Below are positions 1 to 8,106 of a DNA stretch of 64,000 nucleotides, in pieces. The DNA is from an uncultured Persicobacter sp. (GTDB lineage: Bacteria > Bacteroidota > Bacteroidia > Cytophagales > Cyclobacteriaceae), in contig CANMKE010000003.1 of NCBI GenBank assembly GCA_947498325.1, forward strand, positions 124,001 to 188,000. The letters are read 5' to 3'. The first letter of the stretch is position 1, and each line of letters opens with the position of its first letter. The position numbers were made by a program, and so were the translations under genes. The notes under the pieces are model-generated. The model saw only the letters and a list, made by a program, of their open reading frames with translations, made no database searches and had not been told where the DNA came from.

Positions 1-17
1 AGCAATAAGCTCAAATA

Positions 18-902
18 TTGAAAGTCTCAATTAGCCTGATTAACTTGCAACACGATAATCACCAAAAATTTAAAATCAATAACTTGAACAATCAATCCGC
101 TTTCATATCACTCATCATCACCACTTATAACAGGCCCGATGCCCTCGCTTTGGTGCTTGAAAGTGTGAAACAGCAGACCTTACTCCCAAAAGAGGTGATT
201 ATTGCTGATGATGGGTCAAGGGATGAAACACGCAAAACAATCGAAGCGGTACAAGAGAATTTTCCTGTACCTTTACGGCATTGCTGGCAGGAAGATGATG
301 GCTTCAGGCTTGCAAAAATCAGGAACAAGGCGATTGCAATGGCTCAGGGAAGTTATATCATCATGATTGATGGCGATATTATTCTTAGTAAGTCGGTAGT
401 TTTTCAGCACGAAAAACAAGCCACCCCCAATACCTTTATACAAGGCAGTCGGGTGCTTATTGGTCCAATGAAAACCCAGCAATTGCTTCAGTCGGGAAAA
501 ACCGCCTTCAGTTTCTTTACCCGAGATTTACGGTGCCGGGAAAATAAAATTCAAAGCAGATTGCTTTTCGAATTGACCAAAAACAAGTATCAGGGCAGTA
601 TTCGTGGCATTAAGGGGTGTCATATGTCTTATTGGAAGGAGAACGTCATCGCGATTAACGGCTTTAATGAAGCGTTTGAAGGTTGGGGAAGAGAAGATAC
701 CGACTTTGCCATCAGGATGATGAATCAGGGGTTTTCGAGAAAAAACCTGAAATTTATTGCTCCTACGGGCCACCTTTATCACCCGGAGAGGTCGATGCAC
801 AATCATGAAAAAAATAACGACTTGGCCATGCGCGCCCAGTCCATGAAATCAACGGTTTGCGACAAAGGAATTGCTGCATACTTGGATACCGCAACACAAT
901 GA
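18..902 (+). CDS. Family 2 glycosyltransferase with GT7-like C-terminal motif
   Basis: A GT-A fold glycosyltransferase that likely adds a sugar to a surface glycan at the cytoplasmic side of the membrane. Residues 31-43 show the GT2 start (SLIITTYNRPDAL), 61-66 the nucleotide-binding IIADDG, 118-120 the metal-binding DGD, and 222-230 the GWGREDTDF motif typical of the galactosyltransferase-type C-terminal domain. An in-frame TAA at 6-8 means the gene starts inside the window. No ATG precedes the conserved core, so TTG at 18 or TTG at 84 are the candidates; the true start is uncertain. The stop overlaps the ATG of the next gene by 4 bases (ATGA), which implies translational coupling. It is a close paralog of that next gene. 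Donor and acceptor cannot be read from sequence. Confidence 0.85.
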   Translation: MKVSISLINLQHDNHQKFKINNLNNQSAFISLIITTYNRPDALALVLESVKQQTLLPKEVIIADDGSRDETRKTIEAVQENFPVPLRHCWQEDDGFRLAKIRNKAIAMAQGSYIIMIDGDIILSKSVVFQHEKQATPNTFIQGSRVLIGPMKTQQLLQSGKTAFSFFTRDLRCRENKIQSRLLFELTKNKYQGSIRGIKGCHMSYWKENVIAINGFNEAFEGWGREDTDFAIRMMNQGFSRKNLKFIAPTGHLYHPERSMHNHEKNNDLAMRAQSMKSTVCDKGIAAYLDTATQ

Positions 903-1690
903 AAAAAGGAGTTTCGCTGATTATCACCACTTATAACAGGCCCGATGCCTTGAAATGTTCTATCCTGAGCATTCAAAAGCAATCAGTTTTGCCTGATGAA
1001 GTCATTATTGCTGATGATGGCTCCACGGTGGAAACCGCCGAGCTGATCAAAAAGCTCAACGAGGCCAGCGCCTTCCCGATACGGCACAGCTGGCAGGAGG
1101 ACGAGGGCTTTCAGGCTGCAAAAGCCCGCAACAAAGCGATTGCCTTGGCCAGCCATGAGTATATTATCATTATTGATGGCGATATTTTTGTTCATCGGAA
1201 TTTTGTGGAAGACCATCTACACTTTAGGCGCCAAGGGCATTATTTGCAAGGGTCGAGGGTGAACCTGGGGCCAGAGTTAACCCAAAAGATGATTGCGGAC
1301 GATAGTGTTTCCATTCATCCATGGACTCCCCAAGTCATTAACAGAAAGAATACCATTCGAGCGCCATTTATCAATCACATTCTCCAGTCTCAAAAAAACA
1401 ATACCAAAGGCACCCGTTCGTGCAACATGTCTTTTTGGAGGGCGGATGTTGTTAAGATTAATGGTTTCGATGAAGAATATATTGGTTGGGGAAGAGAAGA
1501 TTCAGACTTCGCTTTGCGCCTCCAAAATGCCGGAATTCGCCGTAAAAATGTTAAATTCGCAGCAATGGGATACCACCTTTTCCATTCAGAAGAGTCGAGA
1601 GCATCTCTTACTGCGAATGATTCTAAGCTTCAGGAAGCTATTTTACGGAAGAAAATCAGGTGTAAAAAAGGAATTAGTCAATGGCTGTAA
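899..1690 (+). CDS. Family 2 glycosyltransferase, tandem paralog of the upstream gene
   Basis: A 263-residue GT2-like glycosyltransferase, starting at the ATG that overlaps the previous stop. The frame is open further upstream (to 857), but that extension lies inside the upstream gene and carries no family sequence. The same landmarks as its neighbour are present: SLIITTYNRPDAL at 6-18, IIADDGS at 36-42, DGD at 93-95, and GWGREDSDF at 196-204. Nucleotide identity with the upstream gene is complete over the stretch coding for the N-terminal motif and again around the WGRED motif, so the pair looks like a fairly recent tandem duplication. Probable role: sequential sugar addition to the same glycan, or two alternative specificities. 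Donor sugar unknown. Confidence 0.88.
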   Translation: MKKGVSLIITTYNRPDALKCSILSIQKQSVLPDEVIIADDGSTVETAELIKKLNEASAFPIRHSWQEDEGFQAAKARNKAIALASHEYIIIIDGDIFVHRNFVEDHLHFRRQGHYLQGSRVNLGPELTQKMIADDSVSIHPWTPQVINRKNTIRAPFINHILQSQKNNTKGTRSCNMSFWRADVVKINGFDEEYIGWGREDSDFALRLQNAGIRRKNVKFAAMGYHLFHSEESRASLTANDSKLQEAILRKKIRCKKGISQWL

Positions 1691-1761
1691 TGAACAATTT
1701 AGGCTGAAGGGAATACGCACCTGCCTGAATTGATAATCCCATGATTTCAATATTAATATAG

Positions 1762-2826
1762 ATGCATAAAATCGCCATTATACTCGATCGGCTAAAGAAT
1801 ATCCACTCTGGCTTAGGCCAAGTTTCACTGAATTTCGGTAAAGCCATCACCAAACAGACTTCTGCGGAAATTGCGATTAATGTACTGGTACCAAAAACGC
1901 AAAAGCACCTTTTTGATGATTACGATAAAGTTGAAGTCATTAATTTTTTTAGGAAAAACAAGATTCATCTTTTCGCCAAGAAGTATGACCTCTGGCACCT
2001 GTTGCACCAGGCCGGAGGCATGGAGCCGCCCCAAAACAGCAAGTTTATTTTCACCATCCACGACTTAAACTTTTTACATGAAGGTCATGACGAAGCGGGA
2101 GTCAGTAAGTTTAAAGAAGACCTGAGCCGAAAAATATCAAACGCAAGCTACCTCACTTACATTTCCAATTTCACGAAAAAGGAAGTGGAGAATTTTTTCC
2201 CTATTGCCAAAAACAAAGCATCGAAAGTAGTTTATAATGGCGTAAAGGTTCAGAAAAAGGAGTTTCACCGGCCACAACGCCTCCCTGAAGGCAAATTTTT
2301 ATTTACCATTGGCCAGTTGCATGCCAAAAAGAATTTCCATACACTGATCCCATTTCTTCAAAAAACTGACCAATACCATTTGGTCATTGCTGGAGAACAA
2401 CAAGGAGCCTATGCTGAAAAAATTCAGCAAATGATTAAAAGCTATGGATTGGAAGATCGGGTGAGCCTTCTCGGTGCGGTTACTGAATATGAAAAATCAT
2501 ATTTGTACAAATATTGCACGGCTTTTTTATTTCCTTCTTTACTTGAAGGCTTTGGTTTGCCTATCATTGAAGCGCTCCATTTTAACAAACCGGTTTTCGC
2601 ATCTAACAAAACCTCTTTACCTGAAGTAGGAGGCGATTTCACATATTACTGGGATAGTTTTGACCCTGAGGAGATGATCAAAGTATTTGAAAATGGCATG
2701 GCAGATCATGCGCAAAGAGAAGAACATCACGAGCAATCCCTTCAGGTATTTTTAGAAAAGTACAATTGGCAACGTAATGCCCAAACCTACTTCACCATTT
2801 ATAAGGAACTACTGAATGAACAATAG
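1762..2826 (+). CDS. Family 4 (GT-B) glycosyltransferase
   Basis: A 354-residue GT-B fold retaining glycosyltransferase. The N-terminal domain has the glycine-rich acceptor-side start (SGLGQ at 16-20) and the HDLNF segment at 100-104. The C-terminal nucleotide-sugar domain has the PSLLEGFG motif at 258-265 with the EX7E glutamates (E262, E270). It overlaps the next gene by 11 bases, so the two are probably co-translated. It is paralogous to the GT4 enzyme at 3884-4945, sharing the spacing of motifs and the NFHTLIP segment near residue 191. Cytoplasmic; assembles a surface polysaccharide or LPS core by inference from the cluster. The sugar is unknown. Confidence 0.88.
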   Translation: MHKIAIILDRLKNIHSGLGQVSLNFGKAITKQTSAEIAINVLVPKTQKHLFDDYDKVEVINFFRKNKIHLFAKKYDLWHLLHQAGGMEPPQNSKFIFTIHDLNFLHEGHDEAGVSKFKEDLSRKISNASYLTYISNFTKKEVENFFPIAKNKASKVVYNGVKVQKKEFHRPQRLPEGKFLFTIGQLHAKKNFHTLIPFLQKTDQYHLVIAGEQQGAYAEKIQQMIKSYGLEDRVSLLGAVTEYEKSYLYKYCTAFLFPSLLEGFGLPIIEALHFNKPVFASNKTSLPEVGGDFTYYWDSFDPEEMIKVFENGMADHAQREEHHEQSLQVFLEKYNWQRNAQTYFTIYKELLNEQ

Positions 2827-3763
2827 TACACTAACGAAAGGCATCTCTGTCATCATTCCATTTTTTAATGGGGTTCACCTTTTGAAAAAAAACCTGCCAA
2901 GTATTTTTTCTGCCTTACAGAGCACCGGCTTGCCACACGAGGTCATCGTGATGGATGATTGTTCTACTGAAACCCCAAAGGAATTTTTAGCCGAAAATTT
3001 CCCGTCAGTAATTCTTATACAAAACACCGTAAATTTAGGGTTCGGCGCCAACGTCAATAAAGGGGTAAACAATGCACAATACAGCCTCTCTTTACTACTG
3101 AATAGCGACATTGAGCTTACACAAAACTATTTCAGGGAACAACTGCCCCTGTTCGATAAAAATGATACCTTTGCCACCGGTGGGAAGATCGTCACGCCGG
3201 GGACAGACCACATTGAGGCAGGATGGAAAGGGCATATTCGCTCTAAAAAAATAAGATGGGAGCCCTTTCAACCCCAATCAGGTATTCATTACAGCTTTTA
3301 TATCTGTGGTGGAAATGCTTTGGTGAACACGGCAAAATTCATTGAAATAGGTGGATTTTCTTCCCTTTTCAAGCCATTTTATGTTGAAGATGTTGAACTG
3401 ACCATTAAAGCATGGAGAACAGGTTATAAATCATACTATATCCCTGAGGCGGTCTGTCATCACGAAACAAGTTCGACAATCAAAAAGCATTTTCAGTCTG
3501 AAACCATTAATATTGCCCACAAGAAGAATCAACACCTTCTTAACATGTTACATGGTGATGATGCTATTTTTTTAAAAGAAAGCTTCAAAATGCGTGCAAA
3601 TCAGCTGCTCTCTTTGCTTGGCTTAATTAAGAAAGACCGACAGCTTGTTAATGAGGCTATTCTTGCGATGTATGCTCAGGCAAAAGCATTCCGTAAAGAA
3701 AAAACTTTTAATTGGTCTGTTAAACAAGTTATTGAGTTCACGAAATCTCCTTATATTTCATAA
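2816..3763 (+). CDS. Family 2 glycosyltransferase, rhamnosyltransferase-like
   Basis: A 315-residue GT2 enzyme. GISVIIPFFNG opens the GT-A fold at residues 9-19, MDDCS lies at 46-50, and LLNSDIEL (NSD at 96-98) stands where the metal-binding acidic motif is expected. GANVNKGV at 77-84 resembles the NxGxGxxxNxG pattern of WbbL-type rhamnosyltransferases. The segment FYVEDVELTIKAWRTGY is the family's acidic C-terminal motif. The start codon lies inside the preceding GT4 gene. A rhamnose-like donor is only suggested; rmlA and rmlB occur 27 kb away in this window but rmlC and rmlD do not. Confidence 0.85.
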   Translation: MNNSTLTKGISVIIPFFNGVHLLKKNLPSIFSALQSTGLPHEVIVMDDCSTETPKEFLAENFPSVILIQNTVNLGFGANVNKGVNNAQYSLSLLLNSDIELTQNYFREQLPLFDKNDTFATGGKIVTPGTDHIEAGWKGHIRSKKIRWEPFQPQSGIHYSFYICGGNALVNTAKFIEIGGFSSLFKPFYVEDVELTIKAWRTGYKSYYIPEAVCHHETSSTIKKHFQSETINIAHKKNQHLLNMLHGDDAIFLKESFKMRANQLLSLLGLIKKDRQLVNEAILAMYAQAKAFRKEKTFNWSVKQVIEFTKSPYIS

Positions 3764-3883
3764 GTTATATAGGAATACCTTTATTTTGGGAAGGATGAGC
3801 TCGATGTTAGCTGTGCAAATGATCTTTTTCAGCGATCAAATCCCCCATTGGAAGGTACCTAAACAGTAATAAACTAAATCATC

Positions 3884-4945
3884 ATGAAATCTTTACTTCT
3901 TGATATCAGCAAAATAAAAAACCTGTATTCGGGTTTAGGACATGTAGGGGATGAGCTCGCGAAGGGCATCGCTGTGCAGGCACAGCAAGAGTGGGAGTTG
4001 AAGTACCTATTACCAAAACGGTTTGAGGATCGCTATGGAAGTAAAGTGTCATATTTCTTCTTGAAAGCCTGGAGAAAGATTATTAACTCACGGATAAAGG
4101 CTGATGTGTGGCACATGACCAGTGCCGATTCCCGTTATGAATTCAACCGGAAAAGTAAACTGTTGCTGACCATCCACGATCTGAATTTCCTGACCGAGAA
4201 ATCCGGTGATAAACTTGAAAAAAGGAAACAACGATTACAGAAAAAAATCAATCAGGCTTCTGCCATCACAGCCATTTCAGCCTTTACCAAAAATGAGGTA
4301 CTGAAACACATGAAGGTGCCGGAAGGAAAGGAAATACAGGTGATCTATAATGGTGTGGCCAACCCCACGGAGCGACCAGCCAGCCAGCCAGCGGTTGCCA
4401 AAGGTGAACACAAGCCGTTTTTCTTCACGATTGGGGCAATCATGTGGAAAAAGAATTTCCATACCCTGATCCCGATGATGAAGCACTTCCCTGAGCACGA
4501 ATTGTGGATTGCCGGCAAAGGAATCGAGGGTGATTATGGTAAAAAAATCAGCCTGGCCATTCAGGAGCAGCAGTTGGGGGATCGGGTAAAAATGATTGGC
4601 GAAATTTCCAATGAGGAGAAAAATTGGGCTTATCAAAACTGTGAAGCCTTCTTGTTCCCATCCCTATTAGAGGGCTTTGGCATTCCTCCTATTGAGGCAA
4701 TGTATTGCGGCAAACCTGCTTTTTTGGCCAATAGGACAAGCCTTCCTGAGATTGGTGGGAAACTGGCCTATTATTGGGATGATTTCGAGGCTGACGATAT
4801 GGCCAAAGTTGTTACTGCCGGACTCGCTGATTTTAACGCCAAGACGGATGGCAAGGAACTACTGGTTCAGCATGCCTCCCAGTTCAGTTGGAGTAATACC
4901 ATCAGTGAATATATAGCACTTTATGACCAGCTTGCTAAGCAGTAG
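3884..4945 (+). CDS. Family 4 (GT-B) glycosyltransferase, paralog of 1762-2826
   Basis: A 353-residue GT-B glycosyltransferase with SGLGH at 16-20, TIHDLNF at 96-102, WKKNFHTLIP at 188-197 and PSLLEGFG at 259-266. The same landmarks occur at almost the same positions in the GT4 gene 2 kb upstream, so the two arose by duplication. A 120-base gap separates it from the preceding gene. Its 3' end overlaps the 3' end of the opposite-strand glycosyltransferase by 11 bases, leaving no room for an independent terminator between the two. Function in surface glycan assembly is inferred from the cluster; donor and linkage are unknown. Confidence 0.88.
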   Translation: MKSLLLDISKIKNLYSGLGHVGDELAKGIAVQAQQEWELKYLLPKRFEDRYGSKVSYFFLKAWRKIINSRIKADVWHMTSADSRYEFNRKSKLLLTIHDLNFLTEKSGDKLEKRKQRLQKKINQASAITAISAFTKNEVLKHMKVPEGKEIQVIYNGVANPTERPASQPAVAKGEHKPFFFTIGAIMWKKNFHTLIPMMKHFPEHELWIAGKGIEGDYGKKISLAIQEQQLGDRVKMIGEISNEEKNWAYQNCEAFLFPSLLEGFGIPPIEAMYCGKPAFLANRTSLPEIGGKLAYYWDDFEADDMAKVVTAGLADFNAKTDGKELLVQHASQFSWSNTISEYIALYDQLAKQ

Positions 4946-5744
4946 TTTTCTCTAAGCCATAAGGCGTGAACGGCTCTTTTTGTTCTTTAACGGACTGAAA
5001 GAGCCTTTTATTTTCTGGCTGTACGCGGCTCAGCAATGCATGATGGCAGTGGTACAAAATACCTGAAAACCGCAAACGAATTACGGCAATCCCCAACAGG
5101 CCAAAACGATACTCCAGGTCATCATCCTCTCCTATAGTCGGGTTTTGGTAACGCTCATCAAAACCATTAATCCTTTCAATATCTTGCTTGAGCACTGACC
5201 AGTTACAGCCTTTCAGTCCTCCACTCTTAACGCGGAGGAGCTTCCGAAGGCTTCTTTTCTGAAGTCTGAAATGCTTGCTGAGTAGTACTTTTTCCCCACG
5301 CAAAGTGGCCTTAAAAAGTGGCATCAATAATTGATTCAACTGCCCTTCCAATATGCTTTCCGCACTTAGCTTTTCCGTTAAATTCAACGAGAGCATTACC
5401 CTTCGGCCTGCGTTTACAATACCTGCTTTTTTTGCTGCAAGGTGGTCCCGCACAAAGTGCTGATGAGGGATACAATCACCATCAATAAAAATCAAAAAAT
5501 CCGCTTTACTTGAGCGAATCGCTTTGTTAAGGATGCTGTTCTTCCGCCAGCCCAAATCTTCATGCCAAAGGTGCCGAATATGGTCATTACACATCCCTTT
5601 CACCTCCCTGACCACCTCGGCCCTCGAGCCATCATCAGCGATAATCACCTCAAAATCCTGCTCAGACTGTCGTGAAAAACCTGCAAGCACCAGCTTCAGC
5701 CACGCTACATTATTATAAAAAGAGATAATTACAGACGCCTTCAT
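4935..5744 (-). CDS. Family 2 glycosyltransferase
   Basis: A 269-residue GT2 enzyme on the opposite strand from the five preceding transferases. SVIISFYNN opens the fold at 4-12, IIADDGS lies at 34-40, and FIDGD ends at residue 90. A C-terminal GEDDDLEYR motif replaces the WGRED motif of the first two genes. The stop lies within the 3' end of the convergent GT4 gene. It follows the GT4 gene at 5748-6839 by 3 bases, so those two form a leftward pair. Likely adds one sugar of the same surface glycan; specificity not determinable. Confidence 0.86.
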   Translation of the reverse strand: MKASVIISFYNNVAWLKLVLAGFSRQSEQDFEVIIADDGSRAEVVREVKGMCNDHIRHLWHEDLGWRKNSILNKAIRSSKADFLIFIDGDCIPHQHFVRDHLAAKKAGIVNAGRRVMLSLNLTEKLSAESILEGQLNQLLMPLFKATLRGEKVLLSKHFRLQKRSLRKLLRVKSGGLKGCNWSVLKQDIERINGFDERYQNPTIGEDDDLEYRFGLLGIAVIRLRFSGILYHCHHALLSRVQPENKRLFQSVKEQKEPFTPYGLEKTTA

Positions 5745-5747
5745 TTC

Positions 5748-6839
5748 TTATTCCTCCACCAAAATATCCTGATAAACATTTAGGGTTCTTTCTGCGGTAA
5801 GCTGCTTGGAAAAACGCTGTAAATGAGCACTCGCCCCTGCCACTATTTTCTGCCGGTATGCCTGATCCAACAGCACCCTTTCTATACCTGCTTTAAAGGC
5901 AGGGACATCCCCCACAGTTGCCGTAACACCTGTTTGGCCGTCAATAACCATTTCGGGCAAGCCCCCTGCAAGCGACGTTACCACAGGTACTTTTGCGGAA
6001 AAAGCATCCAGCACACTCGTGCCAAGCCCCTCCGATTTCGATGGGATAAAAAAGACACTCAGGGCACCGATAGAGTTGTACACTTTGGGCATAAAGCCTG
6101 TAAAGGTAACGTGCTCGGAAATCCCCAAATCGGCCGCTTTTTCTTCAAGGTAAGGCCGTAGTTTTCCCTTTCCGATAATTAAAAAATGAAGGGCATGCCC
6201 TTCGTCCAGTAAAGCTTTGGCGGTTTCAAGGAAGGTATCATAATCTTTATCCTCCACCAGGGCAGAGGTGTTCCCGATCAGTTTTTTATGACGGGGGATA
6301 AGGAAGAAATCGTAAAAATCAAGTCCTTCATCAGGCCTGTATTTCTCGAGGTCCACCCCACTATAAATCGTTTTCACACTCTCCTGATCACTCACCACTT
6401 TCTGTACCTGTCCTCTTACATAGTTGGAAACCGTCAGAATCGCTTTAATGTATTCATGGTTATATTTCCACAGTGTGTAATGGCTTTGTTTCAGCTTCGC
6501 ATCGATCCTTCTGCTAAGCACCAGTTTCACTTTATTACCGAACAGACAAGACAACAGACCGAGGTCGTGCGTTCGCCCACTGTGCATATGAATGATATCT
6601 ATTTGCTCTTGCTCACAAAATCGTTTGATGCCCTTTGCCGTAGAAAAACTGATCGAATTGGTGAAGGGTAAACCGATATAGGAAATCTTATTCTTGATAC
6701 AGTATTGCTCAAACTCCCCCCCTTGGCGGCAGGCAACAAAAACATCAATATTTCTCATTTGTAACTCCTCGATCAGGTACGCAATCTGTTGCTCTCCACC
6801 ACGCCAGCCCCTTTCAGCATTTAAATGTAAAACCCTCAT
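5748..6839 (-). CDS. Family 4 (GT-B) glycosyltransferase
   Basis: A 363-residue GT-B enzyme. It begins MRVLHLNAERGWRGGEQQ, where the GGEQQ turn is typical of GT4 acceptor domains. VSNYVR marks the domain junction, followed by IYSGVDLEKY, and PSKSEGLGTSVLDAF holds the EX7E motif. The GGLPEMV segment is characteristic of the GT4 donor domain. It is less similar to the two rightward GT4 genes than those are to each other. First gene of a two-gene leftward unit; the 161-base divergent region to its right must carry its promoter. Surface-glycan role inferred. Confidence 0.87.
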   Translation of the reverse strand: MRVLHLNAERGWRGGEQQIAYLIEELQMRNIDVFVACRQGGEFEQYCIKNKISYIGLPFTNSISFSTAKGIKRFCEQEQIDIIHMHSGRTHDLGLLSCLFGNKVKLVLSRRIDAKLKQSHYTLWKYNHEYIKAILTVSNYVRGQVQKVVSDQESVKTIYSGVDLEKYRPDEGLDFYDFFLIPRHKKLIGNTSALVEDKDYDTFLETAKALLDEGHALHFLIIGKGKLRPYLEEKAADLGISEHVTFTGFMPKVYNSIGALSVFFIPSKSEGLGTSVLDAFSAKVPVVTSLAGGLPEMVIDGQTGVTATVGDVPAFKAGIERVLLDQAYRQKIVAGASAHLQRFSKQLTAERTLNVYQDILVEE

Positions 6840-6942
6840 ACATTACAATAATATAATCATAAACAAATAAGAAATAATTCAATAAGCACAAAGAACAAAT
6901 TTAGGAGATTGTAGCTAAAATGCTATTTAATGTCCACCTGAT

Positions 6943-6974
6943 TTTGAAATTCCCTGCTTTTCTATCGACCTTTG
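6943..6974 (+). promoter_or_regulatory. Putative Bacteroidota-type promoter for the GT at 7001
   Basis: TTTG at 6943-6946, a 20-base spacer, then GACCTTTG at 6967-6974, which differs by one base from the TAnnTTTG consensus of the Bacteroidota primary sigma factor. It would start transcription about 20 bases before the ATG at 7001. Confidence 0.42.
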
Positions 6975-7000
6975 TCTTCTGAAAAATCTCTTATCACCAT

Positions 7001-7936
7001 ATGAAAATTAGTGGCTTCACTTTCGTCCGCAATACTTCCCAATTATTTTACCCTGTATTAGAGTCGATTTACTCGATCCTCGATTTGGTCGATGAATTTG
7101 TTATTGCTGTCGGCGACTCTACCGACGATACTCGGGAGCTCGTGGCAAGTATCAAATCCGACAAAATCAAAATTATTGATACCGTCTGGGACCTGCCGAA
7201 ATTCAAACGTGGTGAATTTGCCCACCAAACAGATATTGCCAAAGCGCTCTGCACAGGTGATTGGCTGTTTTATATTCAGGGAGATGAGGTGGTTCATGAA
7301 AAATACCTGCCCATCATTAAGGATGCCTGCCAAAAGTATTTGGGTGATGAGGAAGTGGAAGGCTTTTTATTCAACTATAAGCACTTTTGGGGAGATTACA
7401 ACCACTACATGATCTCGCATGCATGGTACCCAAAGGAAATCCGAATTATCCGTAACCGCCCAGATATTCACTCCTGGAAAGACGCACAATCCTTTCGTTC
7501 GATTCCTGAATTTGATGGTGAAAGTTATTTCGCCAAAGAAGGAAGCCGCAAGCTGAATGTGATTCAACTGCCCGTGGAAATGTACCATTATGGATGGGTA
7601 CGCCCTCCGCATAAAATGGCGCAAAAGAACAATTCCTTCCATAAAACTGGTCAGGGGCAAGATGATACCCAAGCGATGGCATACGAATTTGATTATGGTC
7701 CCCTGAATCAATATCCAGTATTCAAAGACACGCACCCTGCAACCATGCAAAGCCATATTGAGAAATTCGATTGGCAAGACCAATTGCGTTATGAGGGCTC
7801 TAGAGATACCAACCGCGCGCCTTATAAACATGAAAAACTGAAATACAGAATGCTGACTTGGGTGGAGCAAAACTTCCTTGGCGGTAACCTGATCGGAGGC
7901 TTTAAAAACTACAATATCATCGGAAAATATAAGTAA
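7001..7936 (+). CDS. Family 2-type glycosyltransferase
   Basis: A 311-residue protein with a divergent GT-A start (ISGFTFVRN), then VDEFVIAVGDSTDDT for nucleotide binding and IQGDEVVHE in place of the usual DxD motif. This form is typical of GT2 enzymes annotated simply as glycosyltransferase in Bacteroidota. The C-terminal half is rich in aromatic residues and holds HYGWVRPP. It is transcribed alone, away from the leftward GT pair, and is followed by a long hairpin at 7953-7988. Probably part of the same surface-glycan pathway. Donor and acceptor unknown; acting on a protein instead is possible. Confidence 0.8.
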   Translation: MKISGFTFVRNTSQLFYPVLESIYSILDLVDEFVIAVGDSTDDTRELVASIKSDKIKIIDTVWDLPKFKRGEFAHQTDIAKALCTGDWLFYIQGDEVVHEKYLPIIKDACQKYLGDEEVEGFLFNYKHFWGDYNHYMISHAWYPKEIRIIRNRPDIHSWKDAQSFRSIPEFDGESYFAKEGSRKLNVIQLPVEMYHYGWVRPPHKMAQKNNSFHKTGQGQDDTQAMAYEFDYGPLNQYPVFKDTHPATMQSHIEKFDWQDQLRYEGSRDTNRAPYKHEKLKYRMLTWVEQNFLGGNLIGGFKNYNIIGKYK

Positions 7937-7952
7937 ATCGGTAATGGCACCC

Positions 7953-7988
7953 ACGTTGGTTTGCATCATTTTTGATGCAGACCAATGT
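7953..7988. repeat. 16-bp inverted repeat with TTTT loop
   Basis: Bases 7953-7968 pair with 7973-7988 along their whole length, with two G-U wobbles in the rightward transcript and a 4-base TTTT loop. No T-tract follows on either strand. It lies 17 bases after the glycosyltransferase stop, so it may be a 3' stabilising hairpin, a non-canonical terminator or a protein-binding site. Confidence 0.6.
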
Positions 7989-8106
7989 AGCATGCCGTTC
8001 CATTTGTGGAGTTTACCACCAAATTTGTCGGAAATAGGATACAAATTTTATTTTACGACAACTATTTGATCTTTTCTTCTTTCATTTTGCGACAGTTTAT
8101 GCTGAT

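Noticed and set aside
3795-3869. 24-codon small ORF between glycosyltransferases
   Set aside because: No ribosome-binding or conservation evidence is available from the sequence.
7367-8044. 225-codon minus-strand frame across the end of the glycosyltransferase at 7001
   Set aside because: It has no known motif, crosses the strong hairpin, and is opposite a convincingly conserved gene.
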